A stretch of DNA of 64,000 bases from Actinopolyspora halophila DSM 43834 (GCF_000371785.1 NZ_AQUI01000002.1:528590-592589), one strand, 5' to 3'. Positions 18,852 to 28,173 are shown, counted from the stretch's first letter. Numbers and translations are program-made. The notes: generated from the sequence alone by a model not told the origin.

Positions 18852-19340
18852 ATGGTTTTCAAGGTCGGAGAGACCGTCGTCTACCCGCATCACGGCGCTG
18901 CGCTGATTGAAGCAATCGAGACACGTGTGATCAAGGGCGAGGAAAAGCAGTACCTCGTGCTCAAGGTCGCACAGGGCGATTTGACCGTTCGAGTCCCGGC
19001 GGAGAACGCCGAGCACGTCGGCGTGCGGGACGTCGTCGGTCAGGAGGGTCTCGATCACGTTTTCGACGTGCTGCGTTCGGATCACACCGAGGAACCGACC
19101 AACTGGTCCCGTCGGTACAAGGCCAATCTCGAGAAACTCGCCTCCGGCGATGTGAACAAGGTGGCCGAAGTGGTGCGCGACCTCTGGCGACGCGAACAGG
19201 ACCGCGGACTGTCCGCGGGGGAGAAGCGAATGTTGACCAAGGCGCGGCAGATCCTGGTCAGTGAGCTCGCGCTGGCGGAAGGCACGGACGAAGGCAAGGC
19301 CGAGAGCCTGCTGGACGAAGTGCTGGCGACGACGGCCTGA
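18852..19340 (+). CDS. carD: CarD-like RNA polymerase-binding regulator
   Basis: 162 aa. The N-terminal Tudor-like domain (about 1-60, [13 protein letters not shown]) contacts the RNA polymerase beta subunit, and the helical C-terminal domain touches DNA at the open complex, including the conserved Trp in the NWSRRYK segment. CarD stabilises open promoters, especially of rRNA genes, and is essential in mycobacteria. The ATG has a GAGG 7 bases upstream. It is followed after 17 bp by ispD, a conserved pairing. Confidence 0.97.
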   Translation: MVFKVGETVVYPHHGAALIEAIETRVIKGEEKQYLVLKVAQGDLTVRVPAENAEHVGVRDVVGQEGLDHVFDVLRSDHTEEPTNWSRRYKANLEKLASGDVNKVAEVVRDLWRREQDRGLSAGEKRMLTKARQILVSELALAEGTDEGKAESLLDEVLATTA

Positions 19341-19357
19341 CCGACGGTCCGAGTAGT

Positions 19358-20086
19358 GTGCACGTCGTAGCTCTGGTTCCGGCTGCGGGACGTGGAACCC
19401 GTCTCGGCGCCGACATGCCCAAGGCCCTGGTTCCGGTACTGGGCGAGTCCCTGTTGCTGCGTGCCGTCCGTGGCCTGCTGGGCTCGGGGAGCGTGCACCA
19501 CGTCGTGGTGGCGGCCCCTCCCGAGCAGCTCGGCCGTATGGAGCACGAGCTCGCGGAACTGGGTGATCGGGTACAGGTTGTCCCCGGCGGGGACGAACGG
19601 ACGGATTCGGTGCGGGCCGCTCTGGACGCGGCCGAGCGGTTCGTTCCCACCGCCGAGGTCGTGCTCGTGCACGATGCCGCGCGTGCCTTCACCCCGGCCG
19701 AAGTGATCCGTGCGGTGGTGGCCGAGGTGGCGGCCGGTGCGTGTGCCGTGGTGCCGGTGCTGCCGGTGGCCGACACCCTCAAGCGGGTCGACGAGGACGG
19801 CACCGTGCTGTCCACCGTCGATCGTTCGCCGTTGCGCACGGTTCAGACGCCGCAGGCCTTCACTCCCGAGGTGCTGGGGGAGGCCTACGCCCGCTCGCGG
19901 GACGTGGCCACCGATGACGCCGGTCTGGTCGAGCGAGCGGGACATCCGGTTCGGACGGTGCCGGGACACAGTCATGCCTTGAAGATCACGACCTCTTTCG
20001 ATCTGGCCGTAGCGGAGACGGTGTTGGCACCGGCTCACGATTCGGAATCCGAAGTGTACGCGGAAAGTGACCCTCCGGGTGCGTAG
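19358..20086 (+). CDS. ispD: 2-C-methyl-D-erythritol 4-phosphate cytidylyltransferase
   Basis: 242 aa third enzyme of the MEP isoprenoid pathway, joining CTP and MEP. It shows the N-terminal nucleotide-binding PAAGRGTRLG motif, VHDAARAF, and the product-site TPQAF and TDDAGLVE. The start is the GTG at 19358, 17 bp after carD. Upstream of ispF in the same operon. Confidence 0.96.
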   Translation: MHVVALVPAAGRGTRLGADMPKALVPVLGESLLLRAVRGLLGSGSVHHVVVAAPPEQLGRMEHELAELGDRVQVVPGGDERTDSVRAALDAAERFVPTAEVVLVHDAARAFTPAEVIRAVVAEVAAGACAVVPVLPVADTLKRVDEDGTVLSTVDRSPLRTVQTPQAFTPEVLGEAYARSRDVATDDAGLVERAGHPVRTVPGHSHALKITTSFDLAVAETVLAPAHDSESEVYAESDPPGA

Positions 20087-20164
20087 CGTTCTCGCTCGTT
20101 CGTGTGTTGTTTCCCCGAGCGTGCGCTACGGACGGGGCCCGGGAAAGACGGCGGGTGAACGGCT

Positions 20165-20638
20165 GTGAGTGAACTTCCCCGAGTCGGCCAAGGTGTGGAC
20201 GTTCATCCGATAGTGCGGGGAAGACCGTGCTGGATCGCTGGGCTCCACTGGCCCGAGCTGGACGGGTGTTCCGGCCACTCCGATGGTGACGTCGCCGCTC
20301 ACGCGCTGTGCGACGCGGTGCTCTCGGCCGCGGGGCTCGGCGATGTCGGCGCGACCTTCGGAACCGGCGACGATCGCTGGGCCGGGGCGCACGGGGTGGA
20401 TTTCCTCGCTCACGTGGGGGAGCTGGTGACCGGAGCGGGCTTTCGTGTGGGAAACGCGACCGTGCAGGTGATCGGGAACTACCCCCGGATCGGTTCCCGC
20501 CGCGCGGAAGCCGGCGCTGCGCTCGGCGGTGCCCTCGGCGCGGAGGTCTCCGTCTCGGGGACCACCAGCGACGGGCTCGGGTTGACCGGGCGAGGTGAGG
20601 GGATCGCGGCCGTGGCCACGGCGCTGATCCTCGGTTAG
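20165..20638 (+). CDS. ispF: 2-C-methyl-D-erythritol 2,4-cyclodiphosphate synthase
   Basis: 157 aa trimeric Zn enzyme of the MEP pathway. Metal ligands are in GVDVHP and [13 protein letters not shown], and the conserved [14 protein letters not shown] closes the protein. The start is a GTG at 20165 after a gggtgaac stretch. Follows ispD by 78 bp. Confidence 0.96.
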   Translation: MSELPRVGQGVDVHPIVRGRPCWIAGLHWPELDGCSGHSDGDVAAHALCDAVLSAAGLGDVGATFGTGDDRWAGAHGVDFLAHVGELVTGAGFRVGNATVQVIGNYPRIGSRRAEAGAALGGALGAEVSVSGTTSDGLGLTGRGEGIAAVATALILG

Positions 20639-20744
20639 GCGGGGGTCGACGGCCCGGTTCGCGTGGCGTTTCGGCGCCGCCGCGCCGCGGGAAAGTCTCC
20701 GAGTTCTCCGGTGCTGCGCCAACCGGTTAGGGAAGTCGCTGTCG

Positions 20745-20775
20745 GTCCTTGCGGACGCGCGGTGATTTTCACCGC
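20745..20775. repeat. Possible double hairpin outside the element
   Basis: Between ispF and the HAD gene, gtcc-ttgc-ggac, a gcgcg link and gcggtga-ttt-tcaccgc form two adjacent hairpins. The layout recalls the double-hairpin elements at 25-35 kb, but the first stem is only 4 bp, so the relation is weak. Confidence 0.3.
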
Positions 20776-20818
20776 ATTCGTGAGGTTGTCGGTGGCGTGA
20801 TCCACGTAGAGTGGACCC

Positions 20819-21508
20819 GTGACCGTGCGCGCAGTACTCTTCGACTTCTCCGGCACGCTGTTCCGACTGGAGCAGGACGAGTCCTGGCTGTCCGGACTCG
20901 TCGACTCGGCGGGACACGAGTGGGACATCGAGGCCCAGACCGAGCTGATGCGGCGCATGACCGCCCCGATGGGGCAGGTGGCCGAGCTTCCCGGGGAGTA
21001 CCAGCAGGCCTGGGAACAGCGGGACCTCGATCCCGATCTGCACCGCAAGGTGTACCTCGAAGTGCTGCGCAGCTCGGGGGTCGATGATCCGGAGCAGGCT
21101 CGTGCGCTGTACTCCAGCCTGGTCGACCCGGACTGCTGGACGCCGTATCCGGACACCGAACCCGTGGTGCGTGGCCTGCACGAGGCGGGGGTCGGTACCG
21201 CGGTCATCAGCAACATCGCCTTCGACATCCGTCCGGCTTTCGACCGGATCGGCATCGGGGAACTTTTCGACTCGGTGTTGATGTCCTACGTCGAAGGTGT
21301 GATAAAGCCGGATCCGAAGCTGTTCCTGCGGGCCTGTGAGCGCCTCGGGGTGGCTCCCGAGGAGACGCTCATGATCGGCGACAGTACCGAGGCCGACGGC
21401 GCGGCGAGCGAGGTCGGCTGCCGATTCGAGCTGGTCGAGCCACTGCCGACCTCGGAACGACCGGATGCCCTCTCGCGGGCCGTGGCCGAGCACGGCATCG
21501 CGCTGTGA
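20819..21508 (+). CDS. HAD-superfamily hydrolase
   Basis: 229 aa cytosolic protein with a HAD fold. Motif I reads DFSGT (Asp9, Ser11) where phosphatases usually have DxDGT; motif II is ISN, motif III the Lys in KPDP and motif IV GDSTEAD. The missing second Asp weakens the case for an ordinary phosphatase; dehalogenase-like or other chemistry is possible. The GTG at 20819 is used; a second GTG two codons later is equally good. It lies between ispF and cysS with gaps on both sides. Confidence 0.8.
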   Translation: MTVRAVLFDFSGTLFRLEQDESWLSGLVDSAGHEWDIEAQTELMRRMTAPMGQVAELPGEYQQAWEQRDLDPDLHRKVYLEVLRSSGVDDPEQARALYSSLVDPDCWTPYPDTEPVVRGLHEAGVGTAVISNIAFDIRPAFDRIGIGELFDSVLMSYVEGVIKPDPKLFLRACERLGVAPEETLMIGDSTEADGAASEVGCRFELVEPLPTSERPDALSRAVAEHGIAL

Positions 21509-21660
21509 ACGTTGCCCGCCGGCTCGGTCGGCGTGGACGGTGATTTCGGCGCTGCCCGCCGCGTGTCGGCCGGTGGCAACTCGAGCCGCCGATCGGATTC
21601 CGGTGCGGATTCCAACGGGCGACCTGCAGCACCGGAGGGGGCGCCCCGTACCATCGCGGT

Positions 21661-23058
21661 GTGAGCCTGTACCTGCATGACACCGCGACCCGCAGCACAC
21701 GCGAGTTCCGGCCGCGCCGCGAGGGCGTGGCCTCGTTGTACCTGTGCGGGGCGACGGTTCAGGGGATGCCGCATGTGGGGCACGTGCGTAGTGGGCTCGA
21801 ATTCGACGTGCTGCGGCGTTGGCTCACCCACAGCGGCTACGACGTGCGCCTGGTGCGCAACGTCACCGACATAGACGACAAGATTCTCGCCAAGGCGGCC
21901 GAGGCCGGACGTCCCTGGTGGGAGTGGGCGGCAACCCACGAACGGGCCTTCGAGAGCGCCTACGACCAACTCGGTTGCCTGCCGCCTTCGGCGACTCCGC
22001 GCGCCACCGGCCACATCACCCAGATGATCGAGCTGGTCGAGCGCCTCGTCGAGGCCGGGCACGCCTACGCTTCGGGCGGGGACGTGTACTTCTCGGTGCC
22101 GTCCTACTCCGAGTCCTACGGAAGGCTTTCCGGGCAGCGCCCCGAGGAGATGCAGCCCGCCGAGGACGCGAGTGGCTCGGGCAAGCGCGACCCGCGGGAC
22201 TTCACGCTGTGGAAGGCGGCCAAGCCGGAGGAACCGAGCTGGCCGAGTCCCTGGGGGCCGGGTCGGCCCGGATGGCATCTGGAATGCTCCGCCATGTCGA
22301 CCCACTACCTCGGCAGCGAGTTCGACGTCCACGGTGGCGGTCTGGATCTCGTGTTCCCGCACCACGAGAACGAGCTGGCGCAGTCCAACGCGGCCGGGGA
22401 CGGTTTCGCCGCGTACTGGATGCACAACGCCTGGGTCACCGCCTCGGGGGAGAAGATGTCGAAATCCCTGGGCAACACTTTGACCATCTCGGCGCTGTTG
22501 CAGCGGGTGCGTCCCGTGGAGCTGCGCTACTACCTCGTCGTTCCGCACTACCGTTCCACGGTGGAGTTCTCCGACGAGGGGCTGAACGAGGCGGTGGCCA
22601 CCTTCGGCCGGATGGAGTCCTTCCTGCACCGCGTCGTCCAGCGCACCGGGAGCGTGTCCCACGGTGGGATGCACCCCGAATTCGCCGCGGCCATGGATGA
22701 CGACCTCGGCACCCCGCAGGCCATCGCCGTGGTGCACAACGTGATCCGTGAGGGCAACGTCGCCCTGGACTCCGGCGACGAGGAGGGGGCTCGCGCGGCC
22801 GCCGCCTCGGTGCGCTCGATGCTCGACATTTTCGGGTTGGATCCGTTGGCACCGCACTGGGTTCGGGACAGCGGCGGCTCCGATGCCGCTTACGACGCGT
22901 TGTCCGAGCTGGTCGAAGGGCTGCTGGAACAGCGCGGCGAGGCCCGAGCACGCCGGGACTTCGCGACGGCCGACGAGGTGCGGGACCGGCTGCAGGCGTG
23001 TGGCATAGCCGTCGAGGACACCCCCGACGGGCCGATGTGGACTTTGAAGGACGGATAG
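21661..23058 (+). CDS. cysS: Cysteinyl-tRNA synthetase
   Basis: 465 aa class I synthetase charging tRNA-Cys. The HIGH equivalent is PHVGHV (residues 37-42), KMSKS is intact, and the zinc-site sequence HLECSAM and HHENE are present. The start is GTG. It is followed 3 bp later by rlmB, an arrangement conserved in actinobacteria (Rv3580c-Rv3579c). Confidence 0.97.
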   Translation: MSLYLHDTATRSTREFRPRREGVASLYLCGATVQGMPHVGHVRSGLEFDVLRRWLTHSGYDVRLVRNVTDIDDKILAKAAEAGRPWWEWAATHERAFESAYDQLGCLPPSATPRATGHITQMIELVERLVEAGHAYASGGDVYFSVPSYSESYGRLSGQRPEEMQPAEDASGSGKRDPRDFTLWKAAKPEEPSWPSPWGPGRPGWHLECSAMSTHYLGSEFDVHGGGLDLVFPHHENELAQSNAAGDGFAAYWMHNAWVTASGEKMSKSLGNTLTISALLQRVRPVELRYYLVVPHYRSTVEFSDEGLNEAVATFGRMESFLHRVVQRTGSVSHGGMHPEFAAAMDDDLGTPQAIAVVHNVIREGNVALDSGDEEGARAAAASVRSMLDIFGLDPLAPHWVRDSGGSDAAYDALSELVEGLLEQRGEARARRDFATADEVRDRLQACGIAVEDTPDGPMWTLKDG

Positions 23059-23061
23059 TTC

Positions 23062-24021
23062 GTGGCGGGTAACGACAAACGCAGGGGTGCGGTGCGCAAA
23101 TCCAGCACCAAGAAGGGCATGGTCGTCGGCTCGGGCGGTCAGCGCAAGAAGGGGCTGGAGGGCAAGGGCCCCACCCCCAAGGCGGAGAACAGGTACAACC
23201 ACCCGGCCAAGCGCAAGGCCGACGCGCGTAAGCAGGCCCAGCAGCAGCGGGAGAAGCAGCGCAAGGTCGCCGAGAGCACGGGCGAGCTGGTGGCGGGACG
23301 CAATCCGGTTCTCGAGTGCATCCGCAGTGGGGTGCCTGCCAGCGTGCTCTACGCGGCGCACGGAATCGACACCGACGACCGCGTCAGCGAGTCCGTCCGC
23401 CTCGCGGCCGACCAGGGCATCTCCGTGGTGGAGGTGGCGCGTACCGAGCTCGACCGCATGACCTCGAACGCGGTGCACCAGGGGCTCGCGCTGCGGATAC
23501 CGCCCTACGAGTACTCCGATCCGGCCGATCTGCTCACCACGGCGTGGAACTCCGGGATGCCGCCGCTGATCGTGGCCCTGGACGGGGTCACCGATCCGCG
23601 CAACCTCGGTGCCGTCGTGCGTTCCGCGGCCGCCTTCGGGGCGCACGGAGTGCTGCTGCCGCAGCGGCGCAGCGCGGGGATGACAGCGGTCGCGTGGCGT
23701 TCCAGCGCGGGAACGGCGGCCCGGATCCCGGTCGCGAAGACGAACAACCTGAACCGCACGTTGAAGGACTTCAAATCGGACGGGTTGATGGCCGTCGGGC
23801 TGGACGCCGACGCGGACATCACCTCGGACGAGTTGGAGCTGGCCACCGATCCGATCGTCGTCGTGGTCGGTTCCGAGGGGCGCGGGCTGGCCAGGTTGAC
23901 CAGGCAGCACTGTGATCAGACGGTTTCGATTCCGATGGCCTCCGGGGTGGAGTCGTTGAACGCCTCGGTCGCGGCCGGTGTGGTGATGGCCGAGGTCGCA
24001 CGGCGGCGCAGGCAGAGCTGA
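23062..24021 (+). CDS. rlmB: 23S rRNA 2'-O-methyltransferase RlmB/TrmH family
   Basis: 319 aa SpoU/TrmH methyltransferase. A basic Lys/Arg/Gln-rich extension (1-70) precedes the substrate-binding domain ([10 protein letters not shown]) and the SPOUT catalytic domain with [19 protein letters not shown] and [16 protein letters not shown], which form the trefoil knot that binds SAM. Its GTG follows cysS by 3 bp, so the two are co-transcribed. Confidence 0.95.
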   Translation: MAGNDKRRGAVRKSSTKKGMVVGSGGQRKKGLEGKGPTPKAENRYNHPAKRKADARKQAQQQREKQRKVAESTGELVAGRNPVLECIRSGVPASVLYAAHGIDTDDRVSESVRLAADQGISVVEVARTELDRMTSNAVHQGLALRIPPYEYSDPADLLTTAWNSGMPPLIVALDGVTDPRNLGAVVRSAAAFGAHGVLLPQRRSAGMTAVAWRSSAGTAARIPVAKTNNLNRTLKDFKSDGLMAVGLDADADITSDELELATDPIVVVVGSEGRGLARLTRQHCDQTVSIPMASGVESLNASVAAGVVMAEVARRRRQS

Positions 24022-24272
24022 TCGAGGTTCTCCGCCGGCCCCTCGCGGGGGCGGTCAACGGCACCTCCAGTCTGTTCGTGAACGGGTGTTCGCCGCTCGC
24101 GCAGTGGCGATCGGCCCCGTGACGGCGCGCCGCACCGCGGGGAGCGCGGTGTGGAACTCGCCTCACCGTGGAATCCACGCATTCGGTACCGGCGGAAAGT
24201 GGCGCTCGGTTAGAGTTCTCGCGATAACCGACCGGGAGCCTTCGTTCCACGCCGACCCGAGCCCGGACACCG

Positions 24273-25706
24273 ATGTCGTTCGCAACTCCGCTTTTCCTGT
24301 GGTACTTCCTGCCCGCGGTACTGCTCGCCGTGCTGCTCGCGCCGCGTGCGGGGCGCAACGCGGTGGTTGCCGTGGGCAGTCTGGTTTTCTACGCCAGCGG
24401 TGCGGGCGGCACCACGGCACTGCTGCTCTGCTGCATCGTGGTGAACTTCCTCGTCGGCAGGAACCTGGAGCCGGACGAGTGGGGGCTGGACAGGAACCGT
24501 CGCCGCTACCTGCTCTTCGGCGCGGTGTTGTTCAACCTGACCGTGCTCGGGGTGTGGAAGTACGCGGGCTTCGCCTCCGAGCAGGCCGCGGTGCTGGCGA
24601 ACTGGTTCGGCGGGCACCTGCCCGAGATCGAGTTCGTGCTGCCGATAGGAATCTCCTTCTACACCTTCCACCACATCTCCTATGTGGTCGACATCTACCG
24701 CGGGGAACGCCCCGCCCTGCGGGACCCGGTCGCGTTCGTCGCCTACATAGCGATGTTTCCGCAGCTCGTCGCCGGGCCGATAGTGCGCTACCGGGAGATA
24801 GCCGATCAGCTGCCGCAGCGCCGCACCCACCGGCTCGACGACATAGCCGCGGGCTTCCCCCGGTTCGCCTGGGGGCTGAGCAAGAAGGTGGTGGTGGCCG
24901 ACAGTCTGGCCCCGGTCTCCGACGCCGCCTTTTCGACCTCGGCGGGGGACATGACCTTCGCGGTCGCCTGGCTCGGTGCGATTTCCTACACGGTGCAGCT
25001 CTACTTCGACTTCTCCGGCTACTCGGACATGGCGATCGGGCTGGGGCGGATGCTCGGTTTCCGGTTACCGGAGAACTTCGCACGGCCGTACTCCTCGGTG
25101 ACGGTCACCGAGTTCTGGCAGCGTTGGCACATGTCGTTGTCGCGCTGGTTCCGCGACTACGTCTACATCCCGCTCGGAGGCAACCGGAACGGCACGGTAC
25201 GCACCTACCGCAACCTCACGATCGTGTTCGTGCTGACCGGTTTCTGGCACGGTGCGGCGTGGACCTACCTCGTGTGGGGGTTGTTCCACGGGTTGCTGCT
25301 GGTGATCGAGCGGGCGTGCGGACTCGACCGGCGTCCTGCGGGGATTCCGGAGCGGGTGGCCCGTCGCGTGGCGACCGTGCTGCTGGTGATGGTGGGCTGG
25401 GTGTTCTTCCGAGCCCCCGATCTGGGCAGCGCGACGACGATGCTGGGCAGCATGTTGGTCCCCGATCTCGCCGGGGTGAACGCTGTGGTCGACGCGGCGG
25501 TGACCAACCAGCGCACGCTGATCCTGCTGGCCGCCCTGGTGGTCCTGCTGCTGCCCACCGGTGCGGGGACGGGGACCTACCTGGAGGTGGCCCGCGGCCG
25601 TGCCGCCACGGGAGTCCGGTTCGGAGTCATGACGCTGGGGGTGTTCTACTCCGGTCTGCTCGTTGCCAGTGGCTCGTTCAGCCCGTTCCTCTACTACCAG
25701 TTCTGA
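24273..25706 (+). CDS. MBOAT-family O-acyltransferase (AlgI-like)
   Basis: 477 aa polytopic membrane enzyme that moves acyl groups onto extracytoplasmic polymers. The family core is visible: PIGISFYTFHHISYVVD, YFDFSGYSDMAIG, the WRRWHMSLS-like FWQRWHMSLSRWFRDYVYIPLGG (cut here by length) and the catalytic-His region FWHGAAWTYLVWG. Its last five codons and stop (25689-25706) are also the left attachment site of the 10-kb element, which leaves the protein unchanged. The likely partner, an AlgJ/AlgX-like SGNH protein, is now at 36.5 kb on the other side of the insertion. The acylated polymer is unknown. Confidence 0.93.
   Translation: MSFATPLFLWYFLPAVLLAVLLAPRAGRNAVVAVGSLVFYASGAGGTTALLLCCIVVNFLVGRNLEPDEWGLDRNRRRYLLFGAVLFNLTVLGVWKYAGFASEQAAVLANWFGGHLPEIEFVLPIGISFYTFHHISYVVDIYRGERPALRDPVAFVAYIAMFPQLVAGPIVRYREIADQLPQRRTHRLDDIAAGFPRFAWGLSKKVVVADSLAPVSDAAFSTSAGDMTFAVAWLGAISYTVQLYFDFSGYSDMAIGLGRMLGFRLPENFARPYSSVTVTEFWQRWHMSLSRWFRDYVYIPLGGNRNGTVRTYRNLTIVFVLTGFWHGAAWTYLVWGLFHGLLLVIERACGLDRRPAGIPERVARRVATVLLVMVGWVFFRAPDLGSATTMLGSMLVPDLAGVNAVVDAAVTNQRTLILLAALVVLLLPTGAGTGTYLEVARGRAATGVRFGVMTLGVFYSGLLVASGSFSPFLYYQF
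25689..25706 (+). repeat. attL core, 18-bp direct repeat
   Basis: ctctactaccagttctga is identical to 35744-35761. It spans the final five codons (Leu-Tyr-Tyr-Gln-Phe) and stop of the MBOAT gene. Bases just outside differ between the two copies (c before and c after on the left; g and t on the right). Confidence 0.92.
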
Positions 25707-25871
25707 CCTTCAGAAGTTGGTAGGTCTAATATCATCCCTGGTTAGACTAGGCAAACTAGCAGCGCACAGCGGGATGTCTAATCGGAGGATGTCCCGCTGT
25801 GTCCCGCTGGAACCCGGTGGTTCCCGGCACTGTGCTGACTCAGTGCTGACCTCCGGAAGATCGATCTCGGC

Positions 25872-25916
25872 TAGCAATCCGAGATTGCTACCGCGCGTCC
25901 GCAGCTCCCGCTGCGG
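25872..25916. repeat. Double-hairpin element A
   Basis: Hairpin 1 is tagcaatc-cga-gattgcta (25872-25890). A link with cgcgcgt follows, and hairpin 2 is ccgcagc-tccc-gctgcgg (25899-25916), followed by gccg. Layout and link match elements B and C while the stem sequences differ. Confidence 0.75.
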
Positions 25917-25976
25917 GCCGACGTCGCCAGGCTCTACCTCGGTCACAAGGCCCTGTTCTATCGCGGCGGACCCGGC

Positions 25977-26027
25977 CCGGTGGCTCAATCGTGAGCCACC
26001 GGACGCGCGTCCGAATCTATGATTCGG
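25977..26027. repeat. Double-hairpin element B
   Basis: Hairpin 1 has an 11-bp stem (25977-25987 with 25992-26002, loop atcg). The link is acgcgcgt and hairpin 2 is ccgaatc-tat-gattcgg (26011-26027), followed by gccg. It lies immediately after the KYRRA end of a coding repeat on the minus strand and shifts its frame. Confidence 0.78.
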
Positions 26028-26105
26028 GCCGATGCGCGCCGGTATTTCCGTACTGTGTCGCGCTTCTTAAGTCCACGGATACCAAGCTCAGCGAATCCGC
26101 TGAAT

Positions 26106-26441
26106 GACCATTTTTGGTCGTTTGAAGGTGTCTGCCCTCTGCCTACGTCCTCCGTCCACGCACGTCGGTACTTGCGTACTGATCGGAAGTCTTTTAGTCC
26201 TCTGATCTCCAGATCGGCAAACCCCTTCAAGCTGAATTTGGTGGATTTTTCCACCGAACTCTTCGGGCCTGGCTTACCCTCTTCCGTCCACGCATAGACG
26301 TAAGCGGCAAGCTCCCAGCCCGTAGCGGAGTGCAGGCGACCATGCGCGCCGGTACTTGCGAACGCTGTCAAGCTTCTTAAGGCCGCGAATGCCGAGCTCG
26401 GAAAACTCTCTACAAGAGAACTGACCCTTTTTTGGGTCAGT
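26106..26441. repeat. Three T-loop hairpins, one per coding repeat
   Basis: Each of the three repeats in the degenerate gene holds one small hairpin at the same place: gacca-tttt-tggtc (26106-26119), ggtgga-tttt-tccacc (26240-26255) and an 8-bp stem around tttttt (26420-26441). Stem sequences differ but pairing is kept in all three. As the T run is in the loop, these are not ordinary terminators. Confidence 0.6.
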
Positions 26442-26495
26442 CTTGCGCGGCCCTCCAGAGCCTTCCTCCGTCCACGCATAGACGTAGGCGGCCGG

Positions 26496-26544
26496 TCACC
26501 CATCAGGAGTGATGGATGACGCGCGTCCGTAGCTTCCGCTACGG
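26496..26544. repeat. Double-hairpin element C
   Basis: Hairpin 1 pairs 26496-26505 with 26510-26519 (one mismatch, loop ggag). The link is cgcgcgt and hairpin 2 is ccgtagc-ttcc-gctacgg (26527-26544), followed by gccg. Compared with the sequence near 26300-26330, the element interrupts an otherwise continuous minus-strand reading GWEL-AAYVYAW, adding about 56 bp. Confidence 0.78.
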
Positions 26545-26585
26545 GCCGGAGCTCCCAACCCGTCGCCGAATGTAGGCGAGCGGCC

Positions 26586-27273
26586 TTGACCGAAGCTGTT
26601 GGGTCGCTCTGATGGCCCGCTCACCGGGCCACTTCCTAAGAGATCATCGGATCTAGACGCAGCCTCTCGGCTGGTTGAGCTTGGTCTGCTCTGAACCTTG
26701 ATCGCGAATCCGACATCCGGCGCCGCGTGGACACGGTTAAGGCTACGATCCCCCTGGACACGGCTTCAGCGTGTACATGACACACGTCTGCCGAGTCCTA
26801 GAGGGGTGAACATCCGTATGCCGGATTGTGCCTTCGGAACTTCACCCGTCGAGCCTGTTACAGCTCGACAGCGCCGGGGTTACCTCCGGGACCGCGATGG
26901 TGGACGTGACCGGAGGATCGCGCGCGCAACGCTTCCAAGCATGGCGGCGGGGTGCTCCTACAACCGCACGTTTGCGCGCTCCGGTTTCACCCGCTCTAAC
27001 CGGGGAGTCAACGTCTGTGAAACGTCACCAGGACTTAGCCCTGCCCACAGACTGCCTGGACCGTCTGCGGAGGGGAGTCTATTCCGTGCTAGACTCAGCA
27101 CTGGTTTTATTTCATCTTGGCGGAAGGAATATTACCACGGTTGATCCCCCGGTTTCGATCGGGGGATCTTCTCGTATCTCGAACACGCCCTACCGGACGT
27201 GTGAGGGTCGCTAGCTCTGCTAGCTCTCGGACCGATACCCCTCCGGAGCGCTGTGCGCTCGTCTGTGGCCAAC
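26586..27273. other. Stretch without a recognisable gene
   Basis: Several open frames exist but none has a convincing RBS, start or family signature. A plus-strand reading around 26820-26930 (RQRRGYLRDRDGGR) resembles the start of an HNH-type protein but no catalytic motif follows. A hairpin with gtcgagc/gctcgac arms and the one at 27143-27168 are the only clear structures. Confidence 0.5.
27143..27168. terminator. Hairpin, possible terminator
   Basis: gatcccccg (27143-27151) pairs with cgggggatc (27160-27168) and is followed on the plus strand by ttctcgt. It lies just beyond the 3' end of the minus-strand gene at 27274-27531, so it could end that transcript. Confidence 0.5.
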
Positions 27274-27531
27274 TCACAGACCTATACCTCGCGCTACCTC
27301 CGGTGGCAACAGCCGTAGCCCGAGACGCTGCCGCTCTTCCCAGAGCGCCCAATCGGCGAACTCTGCGAACGTCGCCGGTCGAGTTACCTTGATCCATTCG
27401 CAGTCTGCCCGCTCTCCGCGAAGGTGCGCGATATAGGCGTCACGGCCGAACCGTCGCACCACGCTCCCGCGCGGGTACAGGTAGTACGACTCGTACGCGC
27501 GCACCACCCAGCTAGCGTTATCGCCCATCAC
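27274..27531 (-). CDS. Hypothetical protein of the element
   Basis: 85 aa, unrecognised. The sequence is rich in aromatic and charged residues (YESYYLYPRG, CEWIKVTRP, FADWALWEERQRLGL) with one Cys and no membrane segment. Composition looks like a real small soluble protein, but the RBS is weak and the start could be the second Met. It lies at the left end of the element, divergent from the frameshifted HTH gene. Confidence 0.45.
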   Translation of the reverse strand: MMGDNASWVVRAYESYYLYPRGSVVRRFGRDAYIAHLRGERADCEWIKVTRPATFAEFADWALWEERQRLGLRLLPPEVARGIGL

Positions 27532-27638
27532 TCACCTGAACAACTGGAACATACGGAACAAGCGGAGTGTATGTCGGATCATGCACGTCGTGAACCTTCG
27601 GCAGGACACGCGCATTCGGAACTCATACGTTTGGGGGT

Positions 27639-27816
27639 ATGGCGAAGCTGGTGAGCACTGCCGAAGTGGCACAAGAGATCGGAGTAGCTCGCCCAGACGA
27701 TCGCCCGATGGGTCCGGGAAGGGGTCATCACGCCTGCGAGCCGTACGGCAGGCGGACAAAGCAGGTTCGACCTCGACGAAGTGAAGCGACAGCTTCGGGA
27801 ACGTCTGGGTGAGTGA
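27639..27816 (+). pseudogene. Frameshifted AlpA/MerR-type HTH (possible excisionase)
   Basis: The first frame gives MAKLVSTAEVAQEIGVAR and the next frame gives AQTIARWVREGVITPAS followed by GGQSRFDLDEVKRQL. Joined at the ccc at 27692-27694, they form one normal helix-turn-helix protein of about 58 aa with a beta-wing, like phage excisionases and AlpA. One extra C (ccc for cc) breaks it: removing it gives GVARQTIARW. It could be a real mutation, a sequencing error or a programmed shift. Confidence 0.7.
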
Positions 27817-27860
27817 CTTCCTTCGGGAAAGTCTCCCCCGGTGATTCGCCGGGGTTCGGC

Positions 27861-27902
27861 TCCAACGAAGTTGGAACGCGTGTTCGCTGGTCTCTGCCAG
27901 CG
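27861..27902. repeat. Double-hairpin element E
   Basis: Hairpin 1 is tccaac-gaa-gttgga (27861-27875), the link is acgcgtgtt, and hairpin 2 is cgctgg-tctctg-ccagcg (27885-27902), then gacc. Divergent from A-C but the same two-hairpin plan. It lies 45 bp after the frameshifted HTH gene in a gene-free stretch (27817-28132). Confidence 0.6.
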
Positions 27903-28132
27903 GACCGTTACCCCTCGGAAGGCTCAACAAAGCTTCTGTGAAGCTCTCAGAGCTCTCTAGGGTAAACCTCCTGGTCACAGGGCTAGAGTCTCAGGCTGTT
28001 TTGCCTGGTCAGTCCACTATCGTGAAACGCGACAGTGGAAGCCCTAACCCGAACCTCACCGTGATCAACGAGCCTGGCTGCTAGAACGGATCGTTCGGTC
28101 AGCTCTCTGACCTGCAAAGACTTAATCTCAGT

Positions 28133-28159
28133 AAGGGTGCGCCATTTCGGCGCACCCTT
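28133..28159. terminator. Terminator at the end of the TerS operon
   Basis: An 11-bp GC-rich stem, aagggtgcgcc with ggcgcaccctt, has a 5-nt loop. It lies downstream of the last minus-strand gene of the cluster (28217-28438). Confidence 0.75.
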
Positions 28160-28173
28160 CGCTGACCGCTGGA

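Larger units (their letters stand above)
25740..26585 (-). pseudogene. Degenerate gene with three HTH-like repeats
   Basis: Reading the minus strand, three units of about 40-45 codons share the pattern WTE(E/D)...F..(F/L).(E/D)L.IRGLK...(S/T)VRKYRRA (units at about 26345-26475, 26150-26290 and 26030-26150). Downstream come AIEQGLVTEVEPGDV and then EIDLPEV. Each piece is well formed, but the frame changes between unit 1 and unit 2 and again after unit 3. Three double-hairpin elements sit inside (25872, 25977 and 26496); the one at 26496 splits GWEL from AAYVYAW, which are contiguous in another copy. It looks like a DNA-binding gene broken by hairpin insertions. No function is claimed. Confidence 0.55.

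Noticed and set aside
25872-26544. CRISPR array interpretation of the repeats at 25.8-26.5 kb
   Set aside because: The repeats are not evenly spaced, the spacers are coding repeats, the variable part is paired stems and no cas gene is present.
26828-27214. A plus-strand frame near the left end of the element
   Set aside because: No RBS, no recognisable motif, and it runs into the hairpin at 27143-27168.
27532-27978. A 148-codon minus-strand frame
   Set aside because: It is antisense to the frameshifted HTH gene, whose protein sequence is clearly meaningful, and includes double-hairpin element E.
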